From NCBI GenBank assembly GCA_905221605.1, contig CAJNDS010002325.1, positions 62,001-126,000 of the forward strand: a DNA stretch of 64,000 nt. Reading direction: 5' to 3'. Shown piece after piece: positions 1 to 12,959 of this stretch. The stretch comes from Symbiodinium natans (Eukaryota; Sar; Dinophyceae; Suessiales; Symbiodiniaceae). How positions within the stretch are numbered: position 1 is the first letter of the stretch; every line of letters starts with the position of its first letter. Made by a program: the position numbers and the translations under genes. The notes under the pieces were generated by a model, which was not told where the DNA came from, searched no databases, and was given only the letters and a program-made list of their open reading frames with translations.

Positions 1-496
1 GCCAAGATAAACCAGACCTTCAGTCCCCAAGGTCTCTCCATGCCTCTGCTGCGACAATATGCTGCTACTGCTCTTCAGTAGGTCGGCGTCACCGCACCTG
101 AGATCCACTCTCAGCGACTCAAAGTCTCTTTCCACAAGTCTCCGTCCCCCAACCACTCAGAGGAGAAGCTCGGGGAGTTGTGCGCCTCTTAGTCCCCCCA
201 ACGCTGCCGCATTCTTGCTTGGGCACGGCGCCGCTGCCATCCGCTGCTGACTTACCTGCAGCTTCTACTCACAGGGTGGTGCCCGGCAGTGTTGCGTTCA
301 AGCCTCTTTCATCTTGTTCCGGGCTCTTGTCTTGGGGCTGTGGGTTTCAAGGATGTCGAGGGCATGGGCATTCGCGATCATATCGCCAGTCCCCTACAGA
401 AGGCAAGCATGGGCTCCAGAAATCCGAGCAACCCAACCCCCCCGCCAAAAAAAAAAAAGGAGATCAACAAGCGCGGTAAGCCGAGCAACGAAGACT

Positions 497-1271
497 CCCC
501 TAACCCTAAACCCTAAACCCTAAGCCCTAAGCCCTAAACCCTAAACCTTCATAGGCCGGGCCTGATGGCACCTTCGCTCAACGGCCGGAATGCCGAAACG
601 TGGCCAAAGTCGGCGGCGGAGACAGGCCCTTAGCAGTCACAGGTCTCCAAAAGCCTTCAAATCCCTACAGGCCCTCATATAACCCTAAACCCTAAACCCC
701 AAACCCTTTAAACCCTAAACCCTAAACCCTAAACCTATATTCCTTGTATTCCGAAGTCGTCATTGCAGGATGTTTGGGAGTTTTGCTGTGAGCGTGGGTG
801 CCAATGTATCCTTCCCCAAGTGCTGGTCTACCTCCATGGACTATCTCGCCGCAGCGTTTGATGGAAACTGCCCCTTGTCTTTGAAATGACTGGCAAGCCT
901 TGCGCGCATACAAGGATACGATACCCTAAACCCTCAACCCTAAACCCTCAACCCTAAACCCGAAACCCTCAACCCTCAACCCTAAACCCTCAACCCTCAA
1001 CCCTCAACCCTAAACCCTCAACCCTCAACCCTAAACCCTAAACCCTCAACCCTAAACCCTCAACCCTAAACCGCAACATTCTGCTGCCAGCCCGGGGACT
1101 GCTCGCCGAGCTTGTGCTGGAGGAAACAGAGATGGGCCGCTGCCCTGCGAAGAGCTTCTGCTTGTTCCACGCAGGGTTTAGGGTTTAGGGTTTAGGGTTT
1201 AGGGTTTAGGGTTTAGGGTTTAGGGTTTAGGGTTTAGGGTTCAGGGTTTGGGGTTCAGGGTTTAGGGTTTA
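497..1271. repeat. Cluster of four interstitial telomeric arrays
   Basis: Arrays at 497-547, 681-737 and 923-1072 read CCCTAAA. The one at 1174-1271 reads TTTAGGG. The 923-1072 array alternates CCCTAAA with a CCCTCAA variant, so that variant has been amplified locally. Between the arrays are 100-190 bp of unrecognised sequence. Confidence 0.95.
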
Positions 1272-3232
1272 AGTGCGGAATCAAGCTTGTTTCAGGATTC
1301 ATTCTGGTTGCCTTGCGGCTTCGAGATGCTTCTGTCGACATGCGACGTGACTAGCGCGCGGGGCGTGTCGGAAGATATCTGTGCTGACTGCACCACAAAG
1401 TGCCACCAACCAAGGCACGAGAGGAGAGTCTGTGCGCAGATTGCTGCGGATGCAAGCAGGAAGGTTTGATGAACACGTCAGATTTGGGCACACCTGAACA
1501 TCTTGATATCATCTTGATCATTCCAAGGACTACCCAAATGGTTGATCTAAAGTCACATGCTATGAGGTGAGTGCCACATTTGTCGGCTCGCAATCTGCAA
1601 CTGCCATCGGGCACCTGGGATCATCTCTGCCTCTCGCGCCGCGAAGCGCAGGCCGCGCTGGGCGAAGGTTCGCTCGGTGCCTGGTCACTGCAGGCTTCAA
1701 TAGCGCGCAGATGGGAGGGCTTCATTCTTCGTGCATCGGATTTCAGAGGCTCGGTGCTTTCGTAGACTCCACGGCGCGCTGCGTGGCGCGATATTTCAAG
1801 GGAGTGTGAAACCAATGACCAAGCATGATCCAGGGCTCCCAGGCCCCTCCCCTCCCCCGCCTCATGGGGTCCCCCCTTCCTTCCTCCACCCTCCCATTGT
1901 ATTTCTGCTAGTTCGCCGTCCTCGTAACTGTTTTTGGGGGCCTCGTATCTTCTTCCCGTTTCAAAAGCGCTGGATACGAGGATGGCCCTGCCAACCCCAG
2001 AGCCCTAAAATCCGAAAGCCCTCAACCCTGTATTACTAACTGATCTGTTAAATCCTGAACTCTCAAACCGTCTTGAAACCCTAATCCCTACAACCCTACG
2101 CGCTCACCACCATCGAAGACGGCGGGACTCTGAACCCTAAACCCCAAAAAAAGCTACCACACCACAGGATTCACTCCGGGAATCCTATGGCTAAAGACTT
2201 TGTTAAACTCCCTGCAAACCGGGAGCGCTCAAATTCACAGAAGCGCACAGAAGACAAAAGAGCCGGTCGTAAACAGTTCGACGCAGTTCGTTGGAGTCCT
2301 GGAGGTTCAGAGTTCCCAGAGATCGGGCCTTCAGCTGAGCTTTCGGCACTTCAGCCATTGCAAGGACTTAACAAGCAGCTTGATTGCACTCACTTGGCCA
2401 GAACCTTGCCCCAAAAGCAGCCATCTGAACTGCAGTAGCGTTGCTGGAAAACCTTCGTGGATTGTGCACATCCACCTTGCGGCTGCAGGCATGAGTTTGA
2501 CTCGGCCAGATTTCCCCAACGTCACTTTGCAGCACGGTTAGTGGACCCTACTCCACAGGCACGAGGTTTCTGGACGTCATGGATGCCACAGACATAAGTG
2601 CTGCTCTTCCTGCAACCCAAAAGGCCACAGAAACATAAGGATCCTACAAACCACGGTTTCCAGAATCTTCCTTATCGGGCCCTTCTACCCCGACAGTAGG
2701 ATCCTTATGTTTACGTGCTTTTGGGGCCCCTCACTTGCTAACCCAAGCTGCGCAGTCTTTAGCGTCAGTGCCATTCTCGCCAACAAGGAAGATGGGCCGC
2801 TGGTGGGGTGGAACGCGATCGCGCTCCTGGGCTGTGGCGTGGGTTGTAGTAGCGCAAGCCCTTCCACAGCGTTCCGCAGCGATGTTCGGCTTTTGACCTA
2901 TATGACCGTGAGTTTTGCCAAAAAAGAAAAAAAGCCAGACCTGGAAAGCCCCAATCTTGAAGAAGCTTGGCTTGTGTGTTGGATCAGAGCTTGACACCTC
3001 AAATCTCCCGGGTGGAGGACTTCAAGCTCCAGGGCGTCCAATGCACAGGCGCTTCATCTCAATATCCTAATGGTATGTCCCTGAAAGTTCTGAACCATTC
3101 CGTGGAACGAGGTGGGAAAACTCTAGTGTTCACCTTCAGGGCCTTGAACATCAACATGCAGAACAGCCAGTTCAAGGAACTCCCACAGCCAAGCCAGGAT
3201 GACCCATGAACCGTGGGATGACAACAGCGTTC
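1272..3232. other. Unique DNA, nothing recognised
   Basis: Only short open frames are present, none with recognisable motifs. A few scattered single telomere-like units occur near 2000-2150. No repeats or RNA genes were seen. Confidence 0.5.
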
Positions 3233-3743
3233 AGGGTTTAGGGTTTAGGGTTTATGCAAGACAGCGTGCACATCCGATGATCCAGAAGCACTCGAGGGTT
3301 TAGGGTTTAGGGTTTAGGGTTTAGGGCTTAGGGTTTAGGGTTTAGGGTTTAGGGTTTAGGGTTTAGGGTTTAGGGTTTAGGGTTTAGGGCATCCGACCCC
3401 CGTCATTTAGGCAACATGGCTCCGGCCGCCGGAAGATCACCTGAGCTGGAGAGCAGGTGGGGTGGAGGATCATCGGCTTGCAGCAAAAGCAACCCTAAAC
3501 CCTAAACCCTAAACCCCAAACCCCAAACCCTAAACCCTAAACCCTAAACCCCAATCCCTAATCCCTAAACCGGCTTGACGTGTGAAGGTTTCTCGACTAG
3601 GGAGGCAAACCTCGGACCATGTTGCGTTCGAATTCCGTCGACTGCTAGCTCCTGCACCCTAGGGTTTAGGGTTTAGGGTTTAGGGTCTAGGGTCTAGGGT
3701 TTAGGGTTTAGGGTTTGGGGTTTAGGGTTTAGGGTTTAGGGTC
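3233..3743. repeat. Cluster of four telomeric arrays, alternating orientation
   Basis: TTTAGGG at 3233-3254, 3296-3389 and 3660-3743; CCCTAAA at 3492-3571. The 3296-3389 array has 13 nearly perfect units with one GGGCTTA variant. Confidence 0.95.
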
Positions 3744-4929
3744 TGCTGTTGAGTGATCAGGGCTGGGATCAAGGCTTTTGTCTGCACGACCTAGTGGAGG
3801 TTGCTTTAAACTGATGGCTGGGCCTTAGTGGGCCATGCTAGCAAGCTCTGATCGACCAAAACGATGCAGCGGCTGAGTTGCAAACATCCCCACCGTGCCA
3901 ATTATTAGCAGATTCTTTGATGCAAGATGGCAAAGGTGGCGAAGGAAAGATTGCACAATGCGCACACTGCAAGGCACAGGATTCAAAGCAAGCTCGCTCT
4001 TGGTGCTTCTCATACTGACATGGTGCTGCAAGCGCTGCTTGGCAAAGAGCCATATTATATTGAAGAAGGAATTAAGAGCCCCAAGCATCGGCAGCCTGCT
4101 GCAAGCTGCGGACAAACCGACAAGATCCCGAAGGCAAATTGCTCACATGCTCACATGGAGCGAGTTCGACCGATACATTTAACCATGCACGCCCATGAAA
4201 TTCTGCATCCAGAACCACACGAAATCCCACAAACCCACTGAACCCCCCTAAACAAAAGATGAACCTCATCCCAGTACTACTACGATGCCCGGGCGCGGCA
4301 GAACCACGCGTAAGCAACCCACCAGCTCGGTCACCTTCGCATCAGCAGGGCACAGGCACAAGGTTTTGGGTGTGTGCATGGAAGCTTTCGGCTGAGTTAG
4401 ATTCGATGCTGAGGGGTTGAAGGGCCAGGGTTTGTGAACAATCTGTGTAACTGTGACCCTTTCACCCTCCGACGTAAGAAGCTCCATGCAGCACGTCTGG
4501 GGAAACAAAGAATCCGCCCAAGTCCACCCGGGGCACCACTGAAGAGCGTGGCCACAGAGGACTCGCGCCGCAGCCTTCGACGATGGGACGATGCCCGCGG
4601 GCCTGCGGGAGCTTCAAAAATTCGCGGGGAGGGGAGGGTGGGGGGGGTCGTTCGCCAAAAACGGTTTGGTGAGTAGTTCATCCCGTTGCGGGATGTTCGC
4701 GTTCGGAACATTCCAACATTCTGCAGCTTGAGGTCTGAGGTATGACCCCTGTCGCATCCCTTGCCCATGGCTAGCCAGAAGCCCCTAATCCCTAGACCCG
4801 CAACCCTAAACCCACCTTGGAGGACATTACTGTTTCCGCTGCCTGAAGGAGCCCGGATGTACTTGGTCTTCGGCTTTGGCTTCTCCGACTGCGTCGAAGG
4901 GCCTCGACGCTCCCCCAGGGGGATTGGGG
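3744..4929. other. Unique DNA, nothing recognised
   Basis: Overlapping short open frames on both strands (3825-4241, 4397-4768) lack motifs and look like chance in moderately GC-rich DNA. Confidence 0.45.
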
Positions 4930-5195
4930 GTTCAGGGTTTAGAGATTAGGGTTTAGGGGCTTCAGTTAAAGTTTTGTTGGCATGATGCTCATCTTCCTCA
5001 CATGCCATGCGCATGGGGGCTCGGTGTTCTTCTCTGGGGGGGGGGGGAGGCGAAAGGGAGCCGAGGTGCCAGGACCCTTTGTTTGAAGATGTGTTGCCAG
5101 GGTTTAGGGTTTAGGGTTTAGGGTTTAGGGTTTAGGGTTTAGGGTTTAGGGTTTAGGGTTTAGGGTTTAGGGTTTAGGGTTTAGGGTTTAGGGGG
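4930..5195. repeat. Telomeric arrays
   Basis: A short degenerate TTTAGGG run at 4930-4958 is followed by a nearly perfect array of about 13 units at 5100-5195. A poly-G run lies near 5037-5047. Confidence 0.95.
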
Positions 5196-6353
5196 TGTAA
5201 CCCACGTGTGCTTAGATGCTGGGAGGCATTCATACACCATAAGGCTGTGCAACTCCAGCATCTTCTATCTTGAAGGGCCAACTGAAGCTGGGAAATGTTG
5301 GCAGCTTGAACAGCGAGAATGACGACAACGACTAAGTAGCAGCTCTTCGGATTTCGATTGACATTGAGACACACTGTGAGACACACTGCTTCACGTGCAA
5401 TTGGCAGGATTCAGACTCAGATGCTGACAAAAAGGATGAACTCTGAACATGCAGACAGCCTATGCCCCAAACCCAAGTGCACTCCAACAGCATAAGCCAC
5501 TGAAGCGTAAAGCACTTGCACTTCCTCCAGCCTCCGGCTGCTGTATTTCCTGCCGGAGAAGTGACCTGGCCAGCAACGCAGCTTGCAAAGGATTAGATCT
5601 CTGTGGCAAGGACCTTTACAAGTAGGGTTTGCTTGGGAAAAGGTTCGGCATAAACATGTGAATTATGCCGAATTTTTGCTGAGCAACTAGTCGCTCCTGC
5701 TTTCACGGCTCGCCCAAAAGCATCTACATCCAACGAAACTGTCGTTGCAAGGCTAGACGGACAAATCTAAACAATGGACTGCCTATGGACAAAGAGGCCC
5801 TCCTCCGGCCTTTCTGATAAGATTATAGGGTGCTTAAGGGAGGGGGGTCAAGCGGGGTATACCTCCCTTAAGAACCCCAGAATAAGACCAGGAAAAGGCA
5901 ACAAGAGAAGAAGGAAACAAGGGTGACATAACCGCGTCTCTTTGCTTCTAAGTCGTTGTCCCCCTCATGAGTGCGAACACAGGAGCAGGCACACCAAAAA
6001 GGACAGCGAGCAGGAGATGTAAAGGATGGTTAACACCTTGTACAATAAAAAATGTATTAAGTTCTGATACGCTTAGGCCTAGGGGCATTCATCTGCTCTC
6101 TGCTTTCACTTCTCTCCCTTCCTTCCCTACTACCATTGTGCGACAAAACGAATCACAGAGAACCGAGGACAGAAGACCAACGGAGAAGGAGTAGAATGAG
6201 TCCGCCATTTCTCTTGGATTGGCGTCAGTTTGCTTTACGTCACGTCTATTCATTCTCTCTTCCTATCCTTTGCGGTAGAATCTGTGTCTGACAAGGATGT
6301 AAGGAAGGGGCACAAGCTAGAGCCGGAGGAGTATGAGACACGTTGGGTGTGGG
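5196..6353. other. Unique DNA with one hairpin element
   Basis: No gene was recognised. The hairpin at 5815-5891 is listed separately. The remainder shows no repeat or motif I can support. Confidence 0.45.
5815..5891. mobile_element. 77-bp palindromic element
   Basis: GGGTGCTTAAGGGAGG on the left pairs with CCTCCCTTAAGAACCCC on the right. The outer parts (ATAAGATTATA and GAATAAGAC) pair imperfectly. It has the size and style of the other short TIR elements here. Confidence 0.55.
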
Positions 6354-6501
6354 GTTTTAGGGTTTAGAGTTCCGGGTTGGGAACCTCCCTCTCCTTCGTG
6401 TTGTCCGTGGGAGTCACAACAAGGGGCCTTTCTCTCCTCGGATCCCTGCGGGTTTAGGGTTTAGGGTTGAGGGTTTAGGGTTTGCGATTTAAGGTTTAGG
6501 G
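6354..6501. repeat. Degenerate telomeric runs
   Basis: TTTAGGG-like runs at 6354-6369 and 6450-6501 with GGGTTGA and GCGATTTAAGG interruptions. Confidence 0.85.
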
Positions 6502-6591
6502 CAACAAAAAGGCCGAGAAGAGGAGGCAAACACATATACCCCGAGTAGCGAGGGGAGGGGTTGGAGAAGTTGTTCGCCTGTTGACTTTGCC

Positions 6592-6696
6592 TACTATGCG
6601 GGCCTAAATAATTAGTATAGGGTTCGGGGGGCTATTATGGTATCATTATACAGGGGCCATAAGGGAATACTATTAGTAAACTCCTTGCGACCCCTG
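6592..6696 (+). mobile_element. Dispersed repeat family H, copy 1
   Basis: It shares TATGCGGGCCT, AATAATT, a GCTTATTA/GCTATTA block, and AAGGGAATACTATT with copies at 14727-14855 and 50091-50196, in the same order and orientation. It ends near CGACCCCT. About 105 bp, non-coding. Confidence 0.7.
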
Positions 6697-7248
6697 TGTC
6701 CTTCCTGTTCTCTTTTTCGTCCGCTTGAAGCACGCGTGGAAAGGGGCGACTGCCGAAACTTGCTTTGCAACATTCAATGGTGACACTTTAGATGGTTAGG
6801 TTTCTCAAACGAAAACGATGTAGACGTTCTTCAGAAGCGAGAACAAGGCAGTTGAAACAAAATTTTGGAAGTTTCGGAACTCTAACACAGATTCCGACGG
6901 CATTGCTTCGTGCATCTCTTATTTCACGAATGTTCGCGTTCGTTCTGCCGAAGGGGTAGTGTGCAGCTCCTCTTCAACTGCAGAACCTGTACCCGCGCAC
7001 TTGGGCTTGGGATCATGTGCTCGTGAGTGGCGATTTGCGACGTGGGTCGAACATGCTTGGAAACAACGAGGTCCAAAACTCACGATCTTCTCGAAGAGAA
7101 GGCCTCAAAAATGGAAACTAGCTGAAATTCTAAACTCAGAAGTCCAATAGGCAACCGAAAGGCTTCCCCAAATAAACCTTGAATGTCCTGCGCTCAGAAG
7201 TCTATGGGGCTTAGCGCACGGGACTAGGCCCGTGATCAATTATTCCCG
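6697..7248. other. Unique DNA, nothing recognised
   Basis: No gene-like open frame, repeat or RNA gene was recognised. Confidence 0.45.
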
Positions 7249-7629
7249 CTAAACCCGAAACCCTAAACCCTAAACCCCTAAGAATGCCGATGCCAGTCCC
7301 CTGCCCAGGCGCACAACACCCACAAGCCTGTTTGGGAATCATGCCTCCCCCTGCAACACAAGCTCTAAACGCCACGGCCCTTGGACAATGGACCACAGCA
7401 GCTTCCCACTTGCACCTGCAACCCTACTAAACCCTAAACCCTAAACCCCAAACCCTAAACCCTAAACCCTAGGCCCGAGTCCCGCACCACGATGCTGGGT
7501 CCAGTGGCGGTGGATTTGTAGCGCACGGCGTGGGCCTGGAACGACGGACTCCAAAGGGGGGGGGGGGTCTGCACGTGCAGCAAGGGGAGCATCCTCCAGG
7601 TTTAATGTTTGGGGTTTAGGGTTTAGGGT
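7249..7629. repeat. Three telomeric arrays
   Basis: CCCTAAA at 7249-7281 and 7423-7472; TTTAGGG at 7599-7629. A poly-G run lies at 7557-7567. Confidence 0.93.
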
Positions 7630-7885
7630 CCTATACAGTGCTTGCTACATATCGGTCGTTAAACAGCCGCCACCGGATTGGCTTTTGAACTGCGATGTTT
7701 ACTCTCTGAAGTCAGCCTCCTGGGCTCATTTGATCCCGCCCAAGCCTCTTCAGAACCTAAACCCCATTGAATTTGAGAACGTCATTGCCGATTCTCAGAA
7801 GCCTGGAGTTGCGGGGATTTGGATGAGGTGAGTTCCGAGCACCAACGGCCCAGCAGTGTACAGAGACTTGCGACGCCTCATTCAG

Positions 7886-8838
7886 ACCCTAAACCCTAAA
7901 CCCTAAACCATAAACCTTAAACTTCTCTTGTGAGTCCCCCAGAACCCCTGAAAATCCGTGGCACCGACCGAACTTAGAACCTGCTCCTCTGAAAGCCGTC
8001 AGCCCATCCCAACCCAAACCCATGAACCTAAACCTAAACCCTAAAGCCTAAAAACTATACCCCTAAACCCTAAACCCTAAACCCTAAACCCTAAACCCTA
8101 AACCCTAAACCCTAAACCCTAAACCCTAAACCCTAAACCCTAAACCCTAAACCCTACGTACCCCAAAACGGTCATCACCGGGGCCTTGCACAGCTCCAGG
8201 ATCTGCTCGGGAGCGCCAGGTGCCCGCACGATGCGGCCGCCCGGGGCCATGGCCGCAGCTGACCCGCTGGTGCAATGCGGTTCGGGCGTCGGTGCCGGAT
8301 TTTCGGGTTTAGGAATTTTAGGGTTTAGGGTTTAGGGTTTAGGGTTTAGGGTTTAGGGTTTAGGGTTTAGGGTTTAGGGTTCAAAAAGAAAACTGACAAG
8401 GGTCGAGCTGATCAAGACATGCCAGGGTTGCGGCTTAGTGCATTTTCTCTTTGCCCGTAGCTTGAAGCTATTGGAGCTTCAAGCTTCGTGTCTTTACCCC
8501 GTTGAGGTTGAAACGCTGCGAGAAAGTTGCGCATTCGTCCCGCTGGCACGCTACGTTACTAAACCCTAAACCCTAAACCCTAAACCCTAAACCCTAAACC
8601 CTAAACCCTAACCCCTAAACCCCTAAACCCCTAAACCCCTAAACCCCTAAACCCTAAACCCTAAACCCTAAACCCTAAACCCTACAACAGCAGGCGTCTC
8701 AACAGCACGCGATCCAAATCGCATTTCCCGTGTCAAAACTCAACCTCCCAAAGCCAGGCAAGCCAGGTCTCGGCACCGCCCTGAAACATCTCCCCTTTAC
8801 TCCCAATTAGTTTAGGGTTTAGGGTTTAGGGTTTGGGG
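7886..8838. repeat. Five telomeric arrays in alternating orientation
   Basis: CCCTAAA at 7886-7921, 8026-8156 and 8559-8684; TTTAGGG at 8305-8381 and 8810-8838. The spacers are about 100-180 bp. The 8559-8684 array has an internal block of CCCCTAAA octamers flanked by heptamers. Confidence 0.95.
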
Positions 8839-9259
8839 TATGTCGCAAGCCAAGCGCTCGGGAAGCCACCAGGATGGAGCAAATCTCTCCAGAATACAAA
8901 ATGAAACAAGTGAGCCCCGTCAGTTGGCACACGCAGGTGATACCTCTAAGCTTATGATTTGCGACCCTAAGGCAGGATACCAAAACTATGAAAAAACATG
9001 CCCATAAGACTTTGCAGAACTTGGAACCCTAGCAAAAAAAAAAAAACTATAGGCCCTGCTGTTTCTTAGGAACTAACATGCCGAAAACATGCCAAAAAAC
9101 AGCTATTCCCAAGCATCCCTAAGAAGCGGCCTCGTTGCGTGCACTCTCGTGCGCTGCCACCTCATGGCGTGCGCTCCTGGCATGGGTTGCAGAGGCGATC
9201 TTTCGAGGGTACATAAAGGGGACCTTTGCTTCGATGGAGAACCAACTGGAAAGGGCAAA

Positions 9260-9363
9260 CCCGAAACCCCAAAACCCCTAAACCCTAAAAGCCCTAAAAG
9301 CCCCAAAAGCCGTAAAAGCCCCAAAAGCCCCCAAAAAAGCCCTAAAAACCCTAAAGCCCTAGG
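9260..9363. repeat. Degenerate telomere-like array (CCCTAAAAG type)
   Basis: Units drift from CCCTAAA to CCCTAAAAG, CCCCAAAAG and CCGTAAAAG. This looks like an old array or slippage expansion of a variant unit. Confidence 0.85.
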
Positions 9364-10796
9364 AGCATGAGTCCGCACTCCAGGAAGTTCAGGGCTGGAG
9401 GGCGAAAGGAGATGGACGACCACAACCCATTGAGTAAAATGCTTCCAGAGCTCTTGAGAACACAACACTTCGACACTGCGATGAAACACTTTGTGGGCCA
9501 AGGGCCTGAAAACCACCAGCAAGGAAAGTAGTGTCCAGAGAAGCAAAGTCACAAAAAACACTGGCCTCAACTTGAGGCAAGAAGACTAACTATCCTTGCT
9601 CAACACCTCACCGCCAGCAAGCAACTGGGAACCGTCAAAGGCCCTCAGTCAACAAACTTTCGAGCAGCCTGGGCAACATTTCGCATTCTTCGATGCCGGA
9701 ATGTGTAGGCTGTAACCGTATCCTGTATCCCGGCACATTCAAGTTCCTTCCAAGGGTCCATAATCCACCAGAACTCTACAGAATCCATGTGCTGCAGAAC
9801 TCCGAGACATTGCGGTCAAAGTGCTGCGTCCCTGCGACGCGCCGCCGTGCATGCGAGGAGGGAGGCATGTTCTGGCCCGAAGATACGGAGGGGCCTGCCG
9901 AATTCACACAGGCAGTGTAGGGTTCAAACCAGTTTGGGTTCGTGTATGTTCGTGTCTAAGGACCTTCAAAGAAGCCTTCCAGCTTCTTGTTGCACACAGG
10001 GATGCGTCCTTGCGCCTTACACTCACGCTGTCTTACTAGGCCCTCTGAGAGGGCTTTGCTGGGGTCTCGCGCTTCTGGGAGCTGACTGAAGCCAAAAACC
10101 CAGGAAGGACTTCTTCTTTTTTCACAAGCCGCTGCCATCCGGACCCTCAATTCCTAAGCCTCCAAGCCCCGGACGGAAGGCCGCGGTACGGTCTGCCGTT
10201 GCGTCGAAACTGCGCGTCCTAGGGCATAAGGTCTAGACTTTTGGGCTCTTGGATTTAGGTTTGCTAGGAGGATGTGATTCCTCCGGGCGAGGAAAGACCT
10301 GTGCAGCTCGCCGATACATTTGCCTCTATGTACTATATGTACTACTTTCGCAGCATGTCGTGTAGGCGCAGGGTCATGGGTTGGGGGTTTAGGTTGGCCT
10401 CATCTGTGGTGCTTGGTGTGCTTGCGCGGGGTGGGTACCATGTGGTGGGGGATTGGCAGGTGGGGGGGGGCGGGTCGAGGGCACAGAAGCTGTTGAGAAT
10501 CCCTGCAGGCTGGAGCCACCAGACACCATCAAGCCCCTGCACAGCAGCTTTGATATTCATCTCCAAGCGCAACACCCTACCGGCCCCACCGAGCACCCCA
10601 CGTGGTACGGAGGCAGAGCTCATCCACAGATAGTGCCTTGTGAGGGAGGTGGTGCCCGGATACAAATTCCACGGAAGTTCGATTCATGATGAACAGCTGT
10701 CCTGAGTTCTTAATTCTAGATGTGGGAGTGGTTGGATCATACTGGAGCCGGCTGCAGAAACTCTACAGTACGCAGCACGCATCTCCTTTGGCTGCC
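9364..10796. other. Unique DNA, nothing recognised
   Basis: No telomeric array lies here, unlike the preceding 9 kb. Open frames of up to 119 codons (for example 10274-10633) show no motifs. Confidence 0.45.
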
Positions 10797-10884
10797 GGAT
10801 CAAAAAAAAATAAAAAAGGATCAAAAAAAAATAACGCAGCCCAGGATCAAAAAATAAATTAAAAAGGATCAAAAAGAAAATAAA

Positions 10885-11165
10885 CTTCGACTTCGAGTAC
10901 GAAAACTCGAGTTTTGGTACGTTTTCGGAACCCGATCGAGGACCCTCTCACACGAAACGCGTGTCGACGTGCTAAAACTCGAGTTTTGGAAAGGTTTTCC
11001 GGGCACGATTGACGACCCGCCCTCTCACACGAAACGCATCTCGAGGCGCGAAAACTCGAGTTTTTGTACGTGTTCGAAGCACGATCGACAACCCTCTCAC
11101 ACAAAACGCATCTCGAGGCGCTTAAACTCGAGTTTTGGTACGTTGTTCCCGACGCGATCGACCAA
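10885..11165 (+). repeat. Tandem 71-77 bp repeat, left arm
   Basis: CTCGAGTTTT recurs at 10907, 10978, 11055 and 11127. Each unit also carries CCCTCTCACACGAAACGC and a GATCGA or GATTGA motif. ACTCGAGT is itself palindromic. Confidence 0.9.
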
Positions 11166-11735
11166 TATATTCTGCATATCTATACTTATTTTATTCATAT
11201 TTATGTTTCTATTAATATCAATATTAGTATGATTCATATTAATTTTAACATAATATATCATGTACAACATTATCATGGAATATATAATAAAATATTGAAA
11301 AAAACAAACGGCAATAGAATATAATATATAAAAATGGATATAATATAAGATATCATATAAAATACATTATAAAACATATGAAATAATATAATATAATGTA
11401 ATATAATATAATAGTTTATGATATACTATAAGATAATAGTTTATGATATAGTATCATATAATACAAACTGTTTCATTTATAGTACAAAACATAGAATAAA
11501 TAATACTTAATATTTAATGTCTAATATATAAGCATTCAATAAATATGTATAATAATATACATATATATATATATATACATATATTATTATATAATAAAAT
11601 ATAATAATATATAATATATATTATTTATATTTATATTTATATTATGATACTTAATATCTAAGACCTAATTCGAATATAAAATACATAATAATGCAATTAT
11701 ACTAAATTACATATAAAATACAAAATATAATATAA
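11166..11735. repeat. AT-rich tract
   Basis: Very AT-rich, with runs such as TATATATATATATACATA and ATAATATAATATAATG, in strong contrast to the rest of the window. No coding potential. Confidence 0.85.
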
Positions 11736-12112
11736 ATACAATAGTAGTAATAGTAGTAGTAGTAGTAGCAGTAGTAGTAGTAGTAATAGTAATAATATAA
11801 TCGTAGTAGTATAGTAATAGTAGTATAGTAGTAGTAGTATAATAGTAGTAGTAGTAGTCGTAGTCGTAGTCGTAGTAGGAGTAATAGCAGTAGTAGTAGT
11901 AGCAGTAGTAGTAGTAGTAGTAGTAATAATAGTAATAGGTAGTAGTAGTAGTAAGTAGTAATAGTAATAATAATAGTAGTAGTAGGTCCAGTACTAGTAG
12001 TAGTACTAGTAGTAATAATAGTAGTAGTAGTAGTAGTAGCAGTAGTAGTAGTAGTAGTAATCGTAATAGTAATCGTAGTAGTAATCGTAATAGTAATCGT
12101 AGTAGTAGTACG

Positions 12113-12179
<67 letters not shown>

Positions 12180-12731
12180 TGGTAGTAGGAGTAGGAGTAG
12201 GAGTAGGAATAATAGTAGTAATACTAATAGTAGTAGTAGTAATAATAATAATAGCAGTAGTAATAATAATTGTAGTACTGGTAATAATACTAATAATAAT
12301 AATAGTAATAATCATAATAGTAATAATAATAATAGTAGTAATAATAATAGTAGTAATAATAATAGAAGTAGTAGTAGTACGTAGTAGTAGTAGTAATAAT
12401 CATAATAGTAGTAGTAATAATAGTAGTAATAATAATCGTAATAGTAGTAGTAGTAGTAATAGTAGTAGTAGTAGTAGTAGTAGTAATGGTAATACTAGTA
12501 GTAGTAATAATAAGTGTATAATAGTGATAGTAGTCATCATAATAGTAGTAATAGTTGTAGTAATAGTAATAGTAATAATAGTGGTAATAGTAGTAATAAT
12601 AATAGTAGTACGAGCAGCAGCAGCAGTCGTAGTAGTGGTAGTAGTAATAGTAGTACTAGTAGCAGTAGTAGTAGGAGTAGTAGTAGTAGTAGTAGTAATA
12701 GCAGCAGTAGCAGTAGTAGCAGAAGTAGTAA

Positions 12732-12793
<62 letters not shown>

Positions 12794-12896
12794 ATAGTAG
12801 TAGTAGTAGTATAATAATAATAGTAGTAGTAATAGTAGTGGTAGTAGGAGTAGTAGTAGTAATAGTAGTAGTAGTAGTAGTAGTAGTAGTAGCAGC

Positions 12897-12927
<31 letters not shown>

Positions 12928-12957
12928 ATAGTAGTAGTAGTAGTAATAGTAGCAGTC
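11736..12957. repeat. 1.2-kb NNT trinucleotide repeat
   Basis: Period-3 sequence made mainly of AGT and AAT, with GGT and CGT interspersed; T is nearly fixed at every third base. Long stop-free frames on both strands are artefacts of the repeat (runs of Ser/Asn, Val/Ile, Thr, Leu or Tyr). Confidence 0.95.
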
Positions 12958-12959
12958 CC

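Noticed and set aside
7886-8838. CRISPR-like repeat-spacer layout
   Set aside because: The repeats are heptamer arrays of variable length in both orientations, the spacers are uneven, no cas gene is seen, and the gene present is eukaryotic with introns.
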